DNA from: Candidatus Latescibacterota bacterium
GTDB taxonomy: Bacteria; Krumholzibacteriota; Krumholzibacteriia; WVZY01
Assembly: GCA_011772205.1 (NCBI GenBank)
Contig: WVZY01000003.1
Location: forward strand, 1-64,000
Reading direction: 5' to 3'
Length of the DNA stretch: 64,000 bases
Part shown: piece after piece, positions 42,794 to 52,043 of the stretch
Numbering within the stretch: position 1 is the first letter of the stretch
How the letters are laid out: each line of letters begins with the position of its first letter
Made by a program: the position numbers and the translations under genes
The notes under the pieces: model-generated
What the model saw: only the letters and a program-made list of their open reading frames with translations
Databases searched by the model: none
What the model was told of the DNA's origin: nothing

Positions 42794-43960
42794 ATGGATT
42801 TAATGGATTTAGTAAGTAAAGATGAATTGAAAGCTTTGATCGATGTTCGAGAGGGACCGTGTATCTCGTTGTATATGCCAACATTCAAAGCGGGGAGGCA
42901 AGTTGAACAAAATCGTATTCGCTATAAAAACCTGTTGCGTTCTGCGGAACGACGCTTGCTGGGTTACGGGATGCGCTCAAAAGAAGTCCGGTTTCAGATG
43001 GATCCTTTTTTGTCCCTCCTGGAGGACAGCCTGTTCTGGCAATATCAATGTGACGGATTAGCCATTTTTGCGAGTCGAGAAGATTTTTGTTGTTACCGCT
43101 TGCCGCTGAGTTTCAATGAGCTTGTAGTTGTAACAGATCGTTTCCACATCAAACCTCTGCTGCCACTTCTGTATGGAGATGGCCGATTCTATGTTCTTGC
43201 AATTAGTCAAAACAATATTCGTTTGTTCCAAAGCACAAGAGATAATATGAACGAAATGAAGCTATCAGATTCTCCCAGAAGCCTCGGTGAGGCCCTCAAA
43301 TATGATCTGAATCAAAAGCAACTCCAATTTCATACAGGAACGCCACCGAGAACCGGAAAGCGGGATGCTGTGTATTATGGTACAGGCGCTGGTGACTTCG
43401 ATGTGAAAAATGCCATATTGAGATATTTTCGAGATGTTGATAAAGGTATCCATTACCTGCTAAAAGAAGAGAGAGCTCCCTTGATATTAGCCGGTGTTGA
43501 TTATCTGTTCCCTATTTATAAAGAAACGAATTCCTATCCTTATTTGATGGATAATGGAATTGCTGGTAATCCGGAAAAATTGAATTTAACGGAGCTGCAT
43601 GATCGAGCTTGGCAGATTGTCCAGCCCTACTTTCAAAAAGAAAAGAATCAAGCTGAAGAAAAGTGCGCGGAATTGAGAAGTATAAAGAGCAAATTGATTT
43701 CAAATGATGTTAGAGAAATAGCTCCTGCGGCGTTTCATGCCCGCATCAAGAGTCTATTTGTAGCAATTGGCATTCAACTTTGGGGTTCATTCAACTTGCG
43801 AACAAGTGAAGTGTACCTGCACGATGAACCGGCAACAGGTGATGAAGATCTATTGGATTTTTCAGCTATTCATACGTTTCTGAATGGTGGTTTTGTTTAT
43901 GCAGCCGCACCAGAACAAATACCAAATTATGAACCTCTAGCCGCTGTGTTTCGTTATTAA
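42794..43960 (+). CDS. baeRF7-type release-factor-like protein
   Basis: A 388-residue protein that matches, as I recognise it, the bacterial archaeo-eukaryotic-release-factor family 7. It has an N-terminal domain LMDLVSKDELKALIDVREGPCISLYMPTF (in parts) with RYKNLLRSAERRL, a middle segment FYVLAISQNNIRLFQST, and a C-terminal L7Ae-like part (PLILAGVDYLFPIYKE, INS-like FLNGGFVYAAAP). The family is related to eRF1/Vms1 and is thought to act at stalled or dormant ribosomes, but its function is unproven. The start ATG 42794 follows GGAGG by eight bases. It is probably co-transcribed with the GH38 gene and may adjust translation during osmotic stress (inference). Confidence 0.75.
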   Translation: MDLMDLVSKDELKALIDVREGPCISLYMPTFKAGRQVEQNRIRYKNLLRSAERRLLGYGMRSKEVRFQMDPFLSLLEDSLFWQYQCDGLAIFASREDFCCYRLPLSFNELVVVTDRFHIKPLLPLLYGDGRFYVLAISQNNIRLFQSTRDNMNEMKLSDSPRSLGEALKYDLNQKQLQFHTGTPPRTGKRDAVYYGTGAGDFDVKNAILRYFRDVDKGIHYLLKEERAPLILAGVDYLFPIYKETNSYPYLMDNGIAGNPEKLNLTELHDRAWQIVQPYFQKEKNQAEEKCAELRSIKSKLISNDVREIAPAAFHARIKSLFVAIGIQLWGSFNLRTSEVYLHDEPATGDEDLLDFSAIHTFLNGGFVYAAAPEQIPNYEPLAAVFRY

Positions 43961-44100
43961 GAATTCTACCGCCAATCTTCCCTGGCAGTTCGATATCAAA
44001 ATGATTTTCGTGCAAGTTTATGAGCCGCATAAGGTCCGCGGCTTCGTGTAGATATTTCCAATAGGTTAATTGATATTAATTTGAGATATTTGTCAAACTC

Positions 44101-44106
44101 TATAAT
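44101..44106 (+). promoter_or_regulatory. -10 element before the BON-domain gene
   Basis: A perfect TATAAT lies 36 bases before the GTG start in an AT-rich segment. No -35 at ideal spacing is convincing, so an activator or a general-stress sigma factor may be needed. Confidence 0.4.
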
Positions 44107-44142
44107 AAAGTGGACTTAGAATAAATATGAAAGGAGTATTCA

Positions 44143-44811
44143 GTGAACGCAGGTAATGATATTCAATTAGCATTATTGATTCGCAACTCTCTGATGAAAG
44201 ATGAGCGTCTGTCTGCTCATTCAATAGAAGTTGCAGTAGTCAACGGAGCAGCTACGCTTACGGGCTCTGTTCCGTCGTATCGACGAAAGCTCGCAGCAAT
44301 ACATATTGCAGAGTCGATACGCGGGTGCTTGGATGTCGTTGACAAAATCATAGTTGAGCCTCCCGGTGGAGTTTCAGACGAGGAAATCGCTGAGAACACA
44401 CGAAGCGCTTTGGAAACAAGTGCTGACATAACGAAGGAGGCGATTACCGTGTTAGTCAAGGATGGTGTTGTTACTCTCCAGGGGACGGTCTCCAGCCAGT
44501 GGGAGAGCGTTCTAGCTGAAGATATAACTCTCAACTCCCGTGGCGTACGAAAAGTTCGGAATCTCCTCCTCGTGGAACCTGCGTGCAAGGCGGAAGATGT
44601 AGAGCTTACCAGAAGTATCATGGATACGCTGTCCCATACTGCTAACCTCGAAAATCAAGAAGTGCGCGTGGCTGTGACCGGAAATAAAGCAGTCCTTTCC
44701 GGCAGAGTATCCGAGCTTTGGCAGAAAAAAAGAGCTGATGAGGTTACCAAAAGATTTCCGGTGGTTCTGTTGCGCAATGAAATCGCCGTAGGACAGGATG
44801 GAAAACAATAG
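44143..44811 (+). CDS. Triple BON-domain protein
   Basis: A 222-residue protein made of three consecutive BON domains (about 1-75, 76-147 and 148-220). Each has the pattern IxxAL...I.V.V.nG.vtLtG.V, for example IEVAVVNGAATLTGSVPS, ITVLVKDGVVTLQGTVSS and VRVAVTGNKAVLSGRVSE. BON domains bind phospholipid or maintain envelope integrity; E. coli OsmY has two and is induced by hyperosmotic shock. No signal peptide is seen with the GTG start at 44143, which is fixed by AAAGGAG nine bases upstream. The BON-osmotic link fits the adjacent osmolyte island. Confidence 0.85.
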   Translation: MNAGNDIQLALLIRNSLMKDERLSAHSIEVAVVNGAATLTGSVPSYRRKLAAIHIAESIRGCLDVVDKIIVEPPGGVSDEEIAENTRSALETSADITKEAITVLVKDGVVTLQGTVSSQWESVLAEDITLNSRGVRKVRNLLLVEPACKAEDVELTRSIMDTLSHTANLENQEVRVAVTGNKAVLSGRVSELWQKKRADEVTKRFPVVLLRNEIAVGQDGKQ

Positions 44812-45112
44812 GATTTAAGGCATGGCAGGAACTTTCGCAGAAACTGGGATTGGCGCTCGTGCGTGCACAAAGTACCTCCTCGGATTGGTGTCAGGGCCAT
44901 CTTTTTGTAGGACAAATTAGCTTTGAGATGCGACGCGTATCAAAGGAGACGAATTGCCTGTTGCCAGACCGGGCTTCCAAAGCACTCAATCGCTCTCGTG
45001 TGCTGTAGTTCCGGGGAGATAATCACCTTTTGTGCGGACCGGTTTCTTGCTAGAATTCCCCAACCAGGTTAACGAGTGAGCTGTCAATCATTCGCACATG
45101 GGAGGGCCTCCG
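44812..45112. other. 300-base intergenic region
   Basis: No gene, RNA or repeat was recognised. A weak promoter-like pair TTTTGT-17-TAGAAT (45032-45060) precedes the TonB receptor gene. Confidence 0.4.
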
Positions 45113-47669
45113 ATGAAACTCGTCGTTGTTTCCATTATTGCGTTTATCGTGGTGCTCCACACCATCCCACTTTTAGCACAGGAAATTACCGGAAACATAG
45201 AAGGACGCATTGTGGACCAGGCCGGCGAGCCGGTCGCGTTTGCCAACGTGAATGTGTCAAGCCCGAGTCTCCAGGGCATGCGCGGGATGATGTCGACGGC
45301 CGACGGGCACTTTGGGATCTTCAAGCTCCCGGTGGGTGTCTACACCGTCAGGATCTCGCACGTGAGCTATCATGAAGCGACCTATGAAGACGTGGCCGTC
45401 CGTCTGGGGCGGACGACCACGCTAGGGGAGATCCGGTTGACGCTCAAGGTTCACGAGGTACCGGCGGTGGTTGTGACGGAAGAGAGGAAGCTGATCGATC
45501 CCACGTCGACAGCGATCGGCGTCAACCTGTCTGCGGAACAATTCAAAGAACTGCCTCTCGATCGCAATTACCAGAACATCACCACGCTCCTTCCTCATGC
45601 GAACGAGAGTTTTTTCGGCGATGGGGTAAACTTCGCGGGTTCTACCGGCCAGGAGAACAAATACTTCATTGACGGCGTTGAAACCACCGACCCGCATATG
45701 GGAATAACCGGCACGACGCTTCCGTACAACTTCCTCCAGGAACTCGAGGTGAAAACCGGCGGTTACGAGGCGGAGTATCGGAGCTCATTGGGTGGCATCG
45801 TAAACGTCATTTCCCGCTCGGGCGGAAACGAGTTCCATGGGCAGGCATTTGGTTTCTTCGTGAACAATGAGCTGACAGGGACTACCCGCCACTCATTTAT
45901 GGATCCACCAACGGGTGATTTTGCAAACTACGATGTCGGGTTGAGTTTGGGAGGACCGATCAAGCGGGATAAGTTATGGTTCTTTGCAGCATACAACCCT
46001 TCCTTCGTTATAGAAAACGTGAATATTCCGGGGATCGGGTTCCACGAGGACAAGAGCATCACGCACATCTTCGCGGGCAAGCTCACGTGGAGAGCGACGA
46101 ATAAGACGAATCTGGACTTCACGATTACCGGCGATCCGCGCAAACGAGAAGCCGTTGAAGACATAGCGGCATACGGTGTTGTATCTCTGGAAAATCCGGA
46201 CCCGTCACTGGGAGAACATACAACCGGTGGTATCAACCTGCTGGTTAATGGCAGGCACCTATTCAGCGATAAGTTCTTTCTGGAGGCCGCGGTTTCCAGG
46301 GTTACGCGCAGGCAGAAGATCGAGGCGTCAACAGAGCGTGGGCGAAACGAGGTCGTCTTCGTAGATCGCGAAACAGGAATAGCGTCGGGTGGTTACTCGG
46401 GATTTGGCCCCAGCGATGCCTACAGCGCTCAAATGACGGCCAATGCCAAAGCCACGCTCATTCTGGGGAAGCATATGCTCAAGACGGGCCTCGAATATAG
46501 AGACAGCCGACTCGATTTCGCGAACGATCTGATAATAATCGAGCGATATGATGACTCTACTTACACGGAAACAATCATACTTTCACGGCCCGGAACCGTC
46601 CACAACCGCATTCCCTCCGCTTTTATCCAGGAATCGTGGCGGATCACTGATAGGATACGGATTAATGCCGGTTTTCGCTGGGACGGGCAATACCTCATCG
46701 ATACGAACGGCGATGTTGCCCAGAAGATCACCGATCAGTATCAGCCGAGGATCGGCTTTGTTTACCAGCCAGGCGAATTGGGTTCCCAAAAGATCTTTGG
46801 CTCATTTGGCCGGTTCTATCAGGAACTACACCTGGAGTTATCGAACCGCGCCCATACTGACCGTAGTGTCTTTTCAGTCACTGAATTTGATCACGATCCT
46901 CGGGTTGATCCGACGGGAGGTACTGTGTCCCTCGCCTTCAGTGGGGAAATCCACCCTGAGGTGGAAGGATTGGATGGGCAGCATTATGACGAGTTCACGC
47001 TGGGGTATGAGCGGCAAGTTGGCAACCGTTTCACACTCGGGGCGCGCGGTATTTACCGGACGCTTAGGGAGGGGATCGAAGATGGGTTTGTTGAGGATAT
47101 TGGGGATTTCCGTTATGGGAATCCGGGGAAAGGGTACTTAAGCGATTTTCCAGAAATGAAACGCGAATACACAGCCCTCGAACTTACGGCACAGATGTTT
47201 GGCGGCGCAAGATACAACGCCCGCGCCTCGTATGTTCTGTCGAGAAACTATGGCAATTACCCGGGCTTAATAGGCCTCCCGAATCTCGAACAATTTGAAC
47301 TTGTTGAATCGATGAAGAACGCCGAAGGGCTACTGGACAACGATCGAACCCACGTATTCAAGCTATCAGGTTCCTATCGACCGGGATTCGGATTCGCTGC
47401 AGGCGCATCGTTCACGTGGCAGCGCCGGCCGGACGCCGTCCATATGGGATCTGAGCTTCCGGTTTGTGTACGATCTAGCCCATGTAGTTAATACAACGAT
47501 TCAACCACGACTGATCGTGGACGTGTTGCATCTCGGCAGCCAGCGCGAGCCGGTGAACTTTGATCAGGTAAAGAATTACGATGGGATCAATCCAAATCCA
47601 ACCTTTGGTATGCCCATACGATTTCAATCGCCAACAGCAGTCCGCTTAGGGCTCGAAGTCGATTTTTGA
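45113..47669 (+). pseudogene. TonB-dependent receptor, disrupted near the C-terminus
   Basis: An outer-membrane receptor with signal peptide (MKLVVVSIIAFIVVL), a carboxypeptidase-regulatory-like domain (about 25-105; GRIVDQAGEPVAFANVNV), a plug (ELPLDRNYQNITTLLP; KYFIDGVETTDP; YEAEYRSSLGGIVNVISRSGGNEF) and a long barrel. The first frame runs to 47491, but from about 47418 it encodes unrelated residues. The true end, GSAGRTPSIWDLSFRFVYDL through RLGLEVDF, continues in another frame to 47669. FTW joined directly to GSAGRTPS suggests loss of a loop of roughly 20-30 codons with a frame change, not a simple base slip. A full-length functional receptor is unlikely unless this is an assembly error. 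The substrate is unknown. Confidence 0.8.
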
Positions 47670-47717
47670 AATTGTGTGAACGTCAGCGACCTATCATCAC
47701 TTCGCGCGTCCAGTGGT

Positions 47718-50049
47718 TCAATCGACCGCAAAACCGAGTTTGCGCATTAGTTCCCGATGCCGGTCCCTATACCCCCCTTCTTCGGGGGGTCCCAGCCTTG
47801 GGCAAAAACCATGGATGGCGACTCTTCCTCATAGCCACGCTCCAGCCAGTCCATGGCGTTACCCCACTCGCCCAGTGCCCGGTAGGCGCAGCCGACATAG
47901 ACGGGATCGAGCCATCGATGCTCCGATAACGCCAACAGCTCATCCAACAACTCCCGCGCCCTCTCCAGACGGCCCGCTTCTGCATATAATTCGACGGACT
48001 CGCTCAGAACGACTTGATTCTTTTCCATCACGCTTAATGCTGTGTCTGCATATGCCAGCGCTTCCTCTACCATCCCCTTTTTCATGTAGGCCATGGCGAG
48101 GTACCCGAACCCGAATTCCGGAACGGTCTCCCGGACTTTTGTGACATGCGCGATCACCTCATCCGGCTTGCCGGCCATGTTATATGACCACACAACAGCC
48201 TCTTCTTTGCTGACGGTGAGGGGGTCCAGTTCCAGAGATCGCTTGGCGGCAGCGATCGCCTCGTCGAAGCGTCCGACGGTCGCCAGGTATACACGGTACC
48301 CCTCGTATATCATCGCACTGTTAGGGCTGAGCTCTATAGCGCGCTGAAAATCTGCTTCGGGCCCCACCCAATCCCAGTCGTACGTTAACTTGAGCCAGGC
48401 GAGAATCGCGTGGGCCTCTCCGATCGTATCGTCCAACTCCAACGCTTTCTCCACTGCGGCCCTAGCTTTTGCAGCCGATTCTTGCGGCGGTGCAAGCGCC
48501 ATAAAGCTGCGAGCGCTATAGGCCTCAGAAAGCCCGACATAGGCCATCGCGTATGTCGGGTCGATGTCGATGGCCTGACGGAAATATTGTATTGCTTTGT
48601 TGAAGCTTTCCTCGGTCTAAATGTCTGCGTAATACCGTCCTTTGAGGTATGCTTCGAGCGCGTTGGGATCGACTGTTCGAACCCTCGTTAGGTGCTCTTC
48701 CTCCTGTGATGTCAAGGCCACCTCGATCCGGTCCGCAATAGCCCGCGTCACCTCGCTGAGTAATATGGTCACATCTCTCCCGTCTCGGTTGTAAGCTTCC
48801 GACCACAACATCTCTTCCGGTTCCGCCCGGTACAGTTGCGCCGTGATCCGAATCCGGTCGCCGGGCAGGCGCTGCACCGATGCTTCAACGACCGCATCCA
48901 CGTCGAGCTCCCGCGCAATCTCCGGGAGCGGTTTGTCGGTCTTCTTGAACTGCATGACCGATGTCCGGGAGATCACGCGCAATGCACTGATCTGACCCAC
49001 TTCGTTGATCAACAACTCCGTCATCCCGTCGGAGAAGTACTCCTGCTCTTCATCCCCCGAGAGGTTCGCAAACGGCAATACCGCCACCGAAGCGATCCCT
49101 GTGCCGGGGTGGTAGAACATCTGTACCAAGAATAATGCCACGGCGATGACCACAGCGGCCGCCACCGCAGCCGTCAGCCGTTTGCGTCGGCGTAGTTTGC
49201 GCATCGCCCTGAACCGCCGCTCCTTGATCCCCAGTGTGATCTGATCCCGCTGCGTCTCGAGTTCGGCGAGCAGCTCGTCCGTCGTCTGGTAGCGCTTCGC
49301 CGGATCCTTCGAGAGCGTTTTCTCGATGATGTCTTCTATTGCCACCGGCATGTCCCCCCGCGTCGATGTCACCGGCTCGGGGTCCTTGTTCAATATCGAG
49401 TAGAGGACCGCCGTCTCCGCCTCCCCCTGAAACGGCAATCGCCCCGTGAGCATCTCATAGAGCATCGCACCCAGAGACCAGATGTCGGTCCGGTGATCCA
49501 CCTCTTGCCCCTGTGCTTGTTCGGGCGACATGTACGCCACGGTGCCCACGGCCATACCGGTCCTCGTGATTCGGGTTTGCGTGGCAAGTTTGGCTAGCCC
49601 GAAGTCCACGACCTTCGCCTGTCCCTCCGGTGTGACGATCACGTTGCCCGGCTTTATGTCCCGGTGAACGATCCCCTCGCCGTGCGCCTTCGCGAGCCCC
49701 CGTGCTACTTGCACGGTGATATCCAGCGCTTCTTCGATCGGCAGCGGCCCGAGGCGATCTTTTCCCCCAGGCTCTCGCCTTGGATGTACGCCATCACCAT
49801 GAACGTGTGGCCCTCGGCCTCGTGGACTTCGTGGATCGTGGAGATGTTGGGGTGATCGAGTGCGGCGGCCGCCTGGGCTTCGTGGAGGAAGCGTTTCTTA
49901 ACCTGGTCATTCGCCACGAGGTGGGGCGACAAGAACTTCAAGGCGACGGTGCGTTTGAGCTTCGTGTCCTCGGCCTTGTACACGACACCCATCCCGCCTT
50001 CGCCGAGCTTTTCGGTGATTTTGTAGTGAGAGATGGTTTGGCCGATCAT
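47718..50049 (-). pseudogene. Decayed Ser/Thr kinase-TolB-like-TPR gene
   Basis: Close paralogue of the intact gene at 54494-56863, with three lesions. First, near 49743 the codons after EKIASG carry three Gs where the intact copy has seven, shifting the frame. Second, an in-frame TAG at 48619-48617 follows GRYYADI and the protein continues in the same frame with TEESFNKAIQYF. Third, near 47785-47800 a shift between the C6 and G6 runs diverts the end, whose genuine sequence RHRELMRKLGFAVD ends at 47718. The pieces include HRDIKPGNVIV, VDFGLAKL, a membrane segment, the SVAVLPFANLSGD segment and TPR repeats. The separate stop makes true decay more likely than homopolymer sequencing error alone. 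Confidence 0.85.
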
Positions 50050-50187
50050 GCGGTCATACTCCAGTCATGAAAAGGACTGCCGGAACAGATTGCAATCCAA
50101 TCATGTGCAGTCCAGAAACGATAGTATACTCTCTCGGCGCTGCCTGCGCCAACAAATCAAATTCTTATCCGAATACGCTCCTATCAC

Positions 50188-51702
50188 TCATTTTATCTTT
50201 CGCGCGCCCGGCAGCACCGCTTCGGTGACTTTTGGCAGCTTTCCAAAAACGCGCTTATAGATTTCATTGTACGCATCCTTCCCGCCGAGAAGAGTGCACA
50301 TGAGCGGCATTACGCGTCTGGCTTGTTCGCTCATCGCTCGTGAAATATTCTGGATATCCCACTGAGCATGAGAGTCTTCCCTCAAACGGGACATATGATA
50401 CAGCTCCCGCGCATTCATCTTGATGAGCACGCGTTTCCTGTGCGCGTTTGTCAAAATATACGGTGCCGCTGCCGGTATCTCTTTCTCGATGGTACTGTAA
50501 ACTTCATTTGTCTCATCGATGACTTCTTGAAAGAACTCACCCATGCCGATTCTCTCAATCGACTCAGGAACGGTAACACCCAGGCCGGGATCATAGGGTT
50601 GAGCCGTAATCGTCGCCATCCGGTGCCGCTTGAGCTGTCCGAAGCAGGCGGCTGATACAACCACGTTGAATGTGAGGTCGACATATTCGAATTCGCGCAG
50701 CATGGAATCGTAAAACTGCGCATTCTGCCATGCCGTTTTGAGTATCTTTCTTTTCTCGTCAGTATCCATTGTTTTTACCAGGGATCGACATTGTTCATAG
50801 GACCGATTCGAGGAAACATGGAGCAGGGATGCTACTACGATGTCATCAGCGTCTCTTGTGTATTCGATCAACTGTACTTCCTGCGGGGGAGCGTCGATGG
50901 GTTGTTCCGCAGCTGCGTTCATGATGTCGCGTGCGAGGTTTTTGAGTTGGGGATACGTGTCACGGTCGTAATCATTCGCCTCATGAAAAATTACGATGGA
51001 AGGGGCAACCTCCGCGATTAACTCGTATATCGTCCGACCCAGGCTTCTAAGCTCTGCCAATGGATGCGAAGCAAATCTTCTCAGCATAAGTTCCAGATTA
51101 CGGGCATTCACGGTGAGTCCAACCTGTGATTCCGTTGCCAGCGAAGTGACATAGCGGGCATCCTCTTTTGCCCACCCTTCGAGAAGGTTGTGTTTCTTTC
51201 GGTCAGCGGCGAGATCTGGGTGCTTCTTGAAAACATGATCTTTCAAGCGGTCGAATAATTTGAAGTACGCTTCGTTCTGGCGGCGGATCATTTTGACAAA
51301 TGCTTTCTCGTGGCTCGTTCCCTTGATTTCTACTGGAAGCACGAAATCCTTATCCAGTGTGATATACCTCTGGGATTTTTCGGTGTAAGAAGCCAGGCGG
51401 AACTTCTCGATTTCCTCCATGATGAGGCGCGAAACGCCTAAGATATCCAGATTGAACACGGCATGCTCTGCAACGGAGTGATGTCCCATTTTGAATATGA
51501 TGGTGGAATTCGATTTGCGGCTGCGTTCCACCTCTTCTCTCGCATCCTTCCTGATCTCGTTGACCGGCCGGGGATCTCTGCTGATTCGTGCGTATGCCGC
51601 GGAAATCACCTCGGGTGTCAAGTCATCACGTTTGCCCGCTTTTTTTTCGAGCTCGTGCAGAACGCTCGTATCCACATTGAAGCCGGCTAGATAAACTTTC
51701 AT
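50188..51702 (-). CDS. Two-domain ThyX-like flavin-dependent thymidylate synthase
   Basis: A 504-residue protein made of two ThyX-like halves; normal ThyX is about 220-250 residues. The first half (about 60-250) has GHHSVAEHAVFNLDILGVSR and FRLASYTEKSQRY, which keeps the ExS-R part of the RHRxxSxNExSxR signature. The second half (about 265-490) has QLKRHRMATITAQPYD, which keeps RHR but loses the rest, and ARELYHMSRLREDSHAQWDI. ThyX makes dTMP from dUMP with FAD, NADPH and methylene-THF. Because ThyX active sites form between subunits, the halves could complement each other; loss of the classical activity is also possible. Start at 51702. A kinase-type promoter lies about 190 bases upstream. 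Confidence 0.82.
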   Translation of the reverse strand: MKVYLAGFNVDTSVLHELEKKAGKRDDLTPEVISAAYARISRDPRPVNEIRKDAREEVERSRKSNSTIIFKMGHHSVAEHAVFNLDILGVSRLIMEEIEKFRLASYTEKSQRYITLDKDFVLPVEIKGTSHEKAFVKMIRRQNEAYFKLFDRLKDHVFKKHPDLAADRKKHNLLEGWAKEDARYVTSLATESQVGLTVNARNLELMLRRFASHPLAELRSLGRTIYELIAEVAPSIVIFHEANDYDRDTYPQLKNLARDIMNAAAEQPIDAPPQEVQLIEYTRDADDIVVASLLHVSSNRSYEQCRSLVKTMDTDEKRKILKTAWQNAQFYDSMLREFEYVDLTFNVVVSAACFGQLKRHRMATITAQPYDPGLGVTVPESIERIGMGEFFQEVIDETNEVYSTIEKEIPAAAPYILTNAHRKRVLIKMNARELYHMSRLREDSHAQWDIQNISRAMSEQARRVMPLMCTLLGGKDAYNEIYKRVFGKLPKVTEAVLPGARKIK

Positions 51703-51893
51703 GGCATCATCTCCAGGTCTTCAGCTCTTCTTCTATATTTGTACCTTGAAGCGCTTTTCATTGAACCATATTTGGTTGAATCTCTCAAAGAGATTAGCGA
51801 CGGATAATCGAGATCGCCGTACTAATCAAAAGATCGCGTTTAGATGAAGTTATATTCGGAACTCGATACAAAGGAACCTCTGGAATCACTGAT

Positions 51894-51930
51894 ATTCTAG
51901 CAGGCATACAAACAAGAATCAAAGAGGATA
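51894..51930 (-). promoter_or_regulatory. Kinase-type extended promoter upstream of thyX
   Basis: On the minus strand TTGATT (51922-51917), 17 bases, TAGAAT (51899-51894), preceded by TATCCTC. The same extended box occurs before the two intact kinase genes. The leader to thyX would be about 185 bases. Confidence 0.65.
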
Positions 51931-51940
51931 TTGGTTGCTC

Positions 51941-51970
51941 TTGACTTGCCTGTGAAGCATTGCGGATAAT
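51941..51970 (+). promoter_or_regulatory. Promoter of the membrane spermidine-synthase-like gene
   Basis: TTGACT, 18 bases, GATAAT, divergent from the preceding promoter. A start near 51977 would exclude the upstream ATG at 51969 and supports ATG 52044 as the translation start. Confidence 0.6.
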
Positions 51971-52043
51971 GGGCAATCCTGCTTTGGGAGAACGACCGTC
52001 ACTGCGCTTGCACGGAAAACCCTTTGCTCGGGAACATCGAATC

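Noticed and set aside
50120-50160. GC-rich GG-N10-GC match before the kinase pseudogene
   Set aside because: It lacks TGGCA and TTGC; a sigma-70-like TTGGCG-18-TATACT is a better reading.
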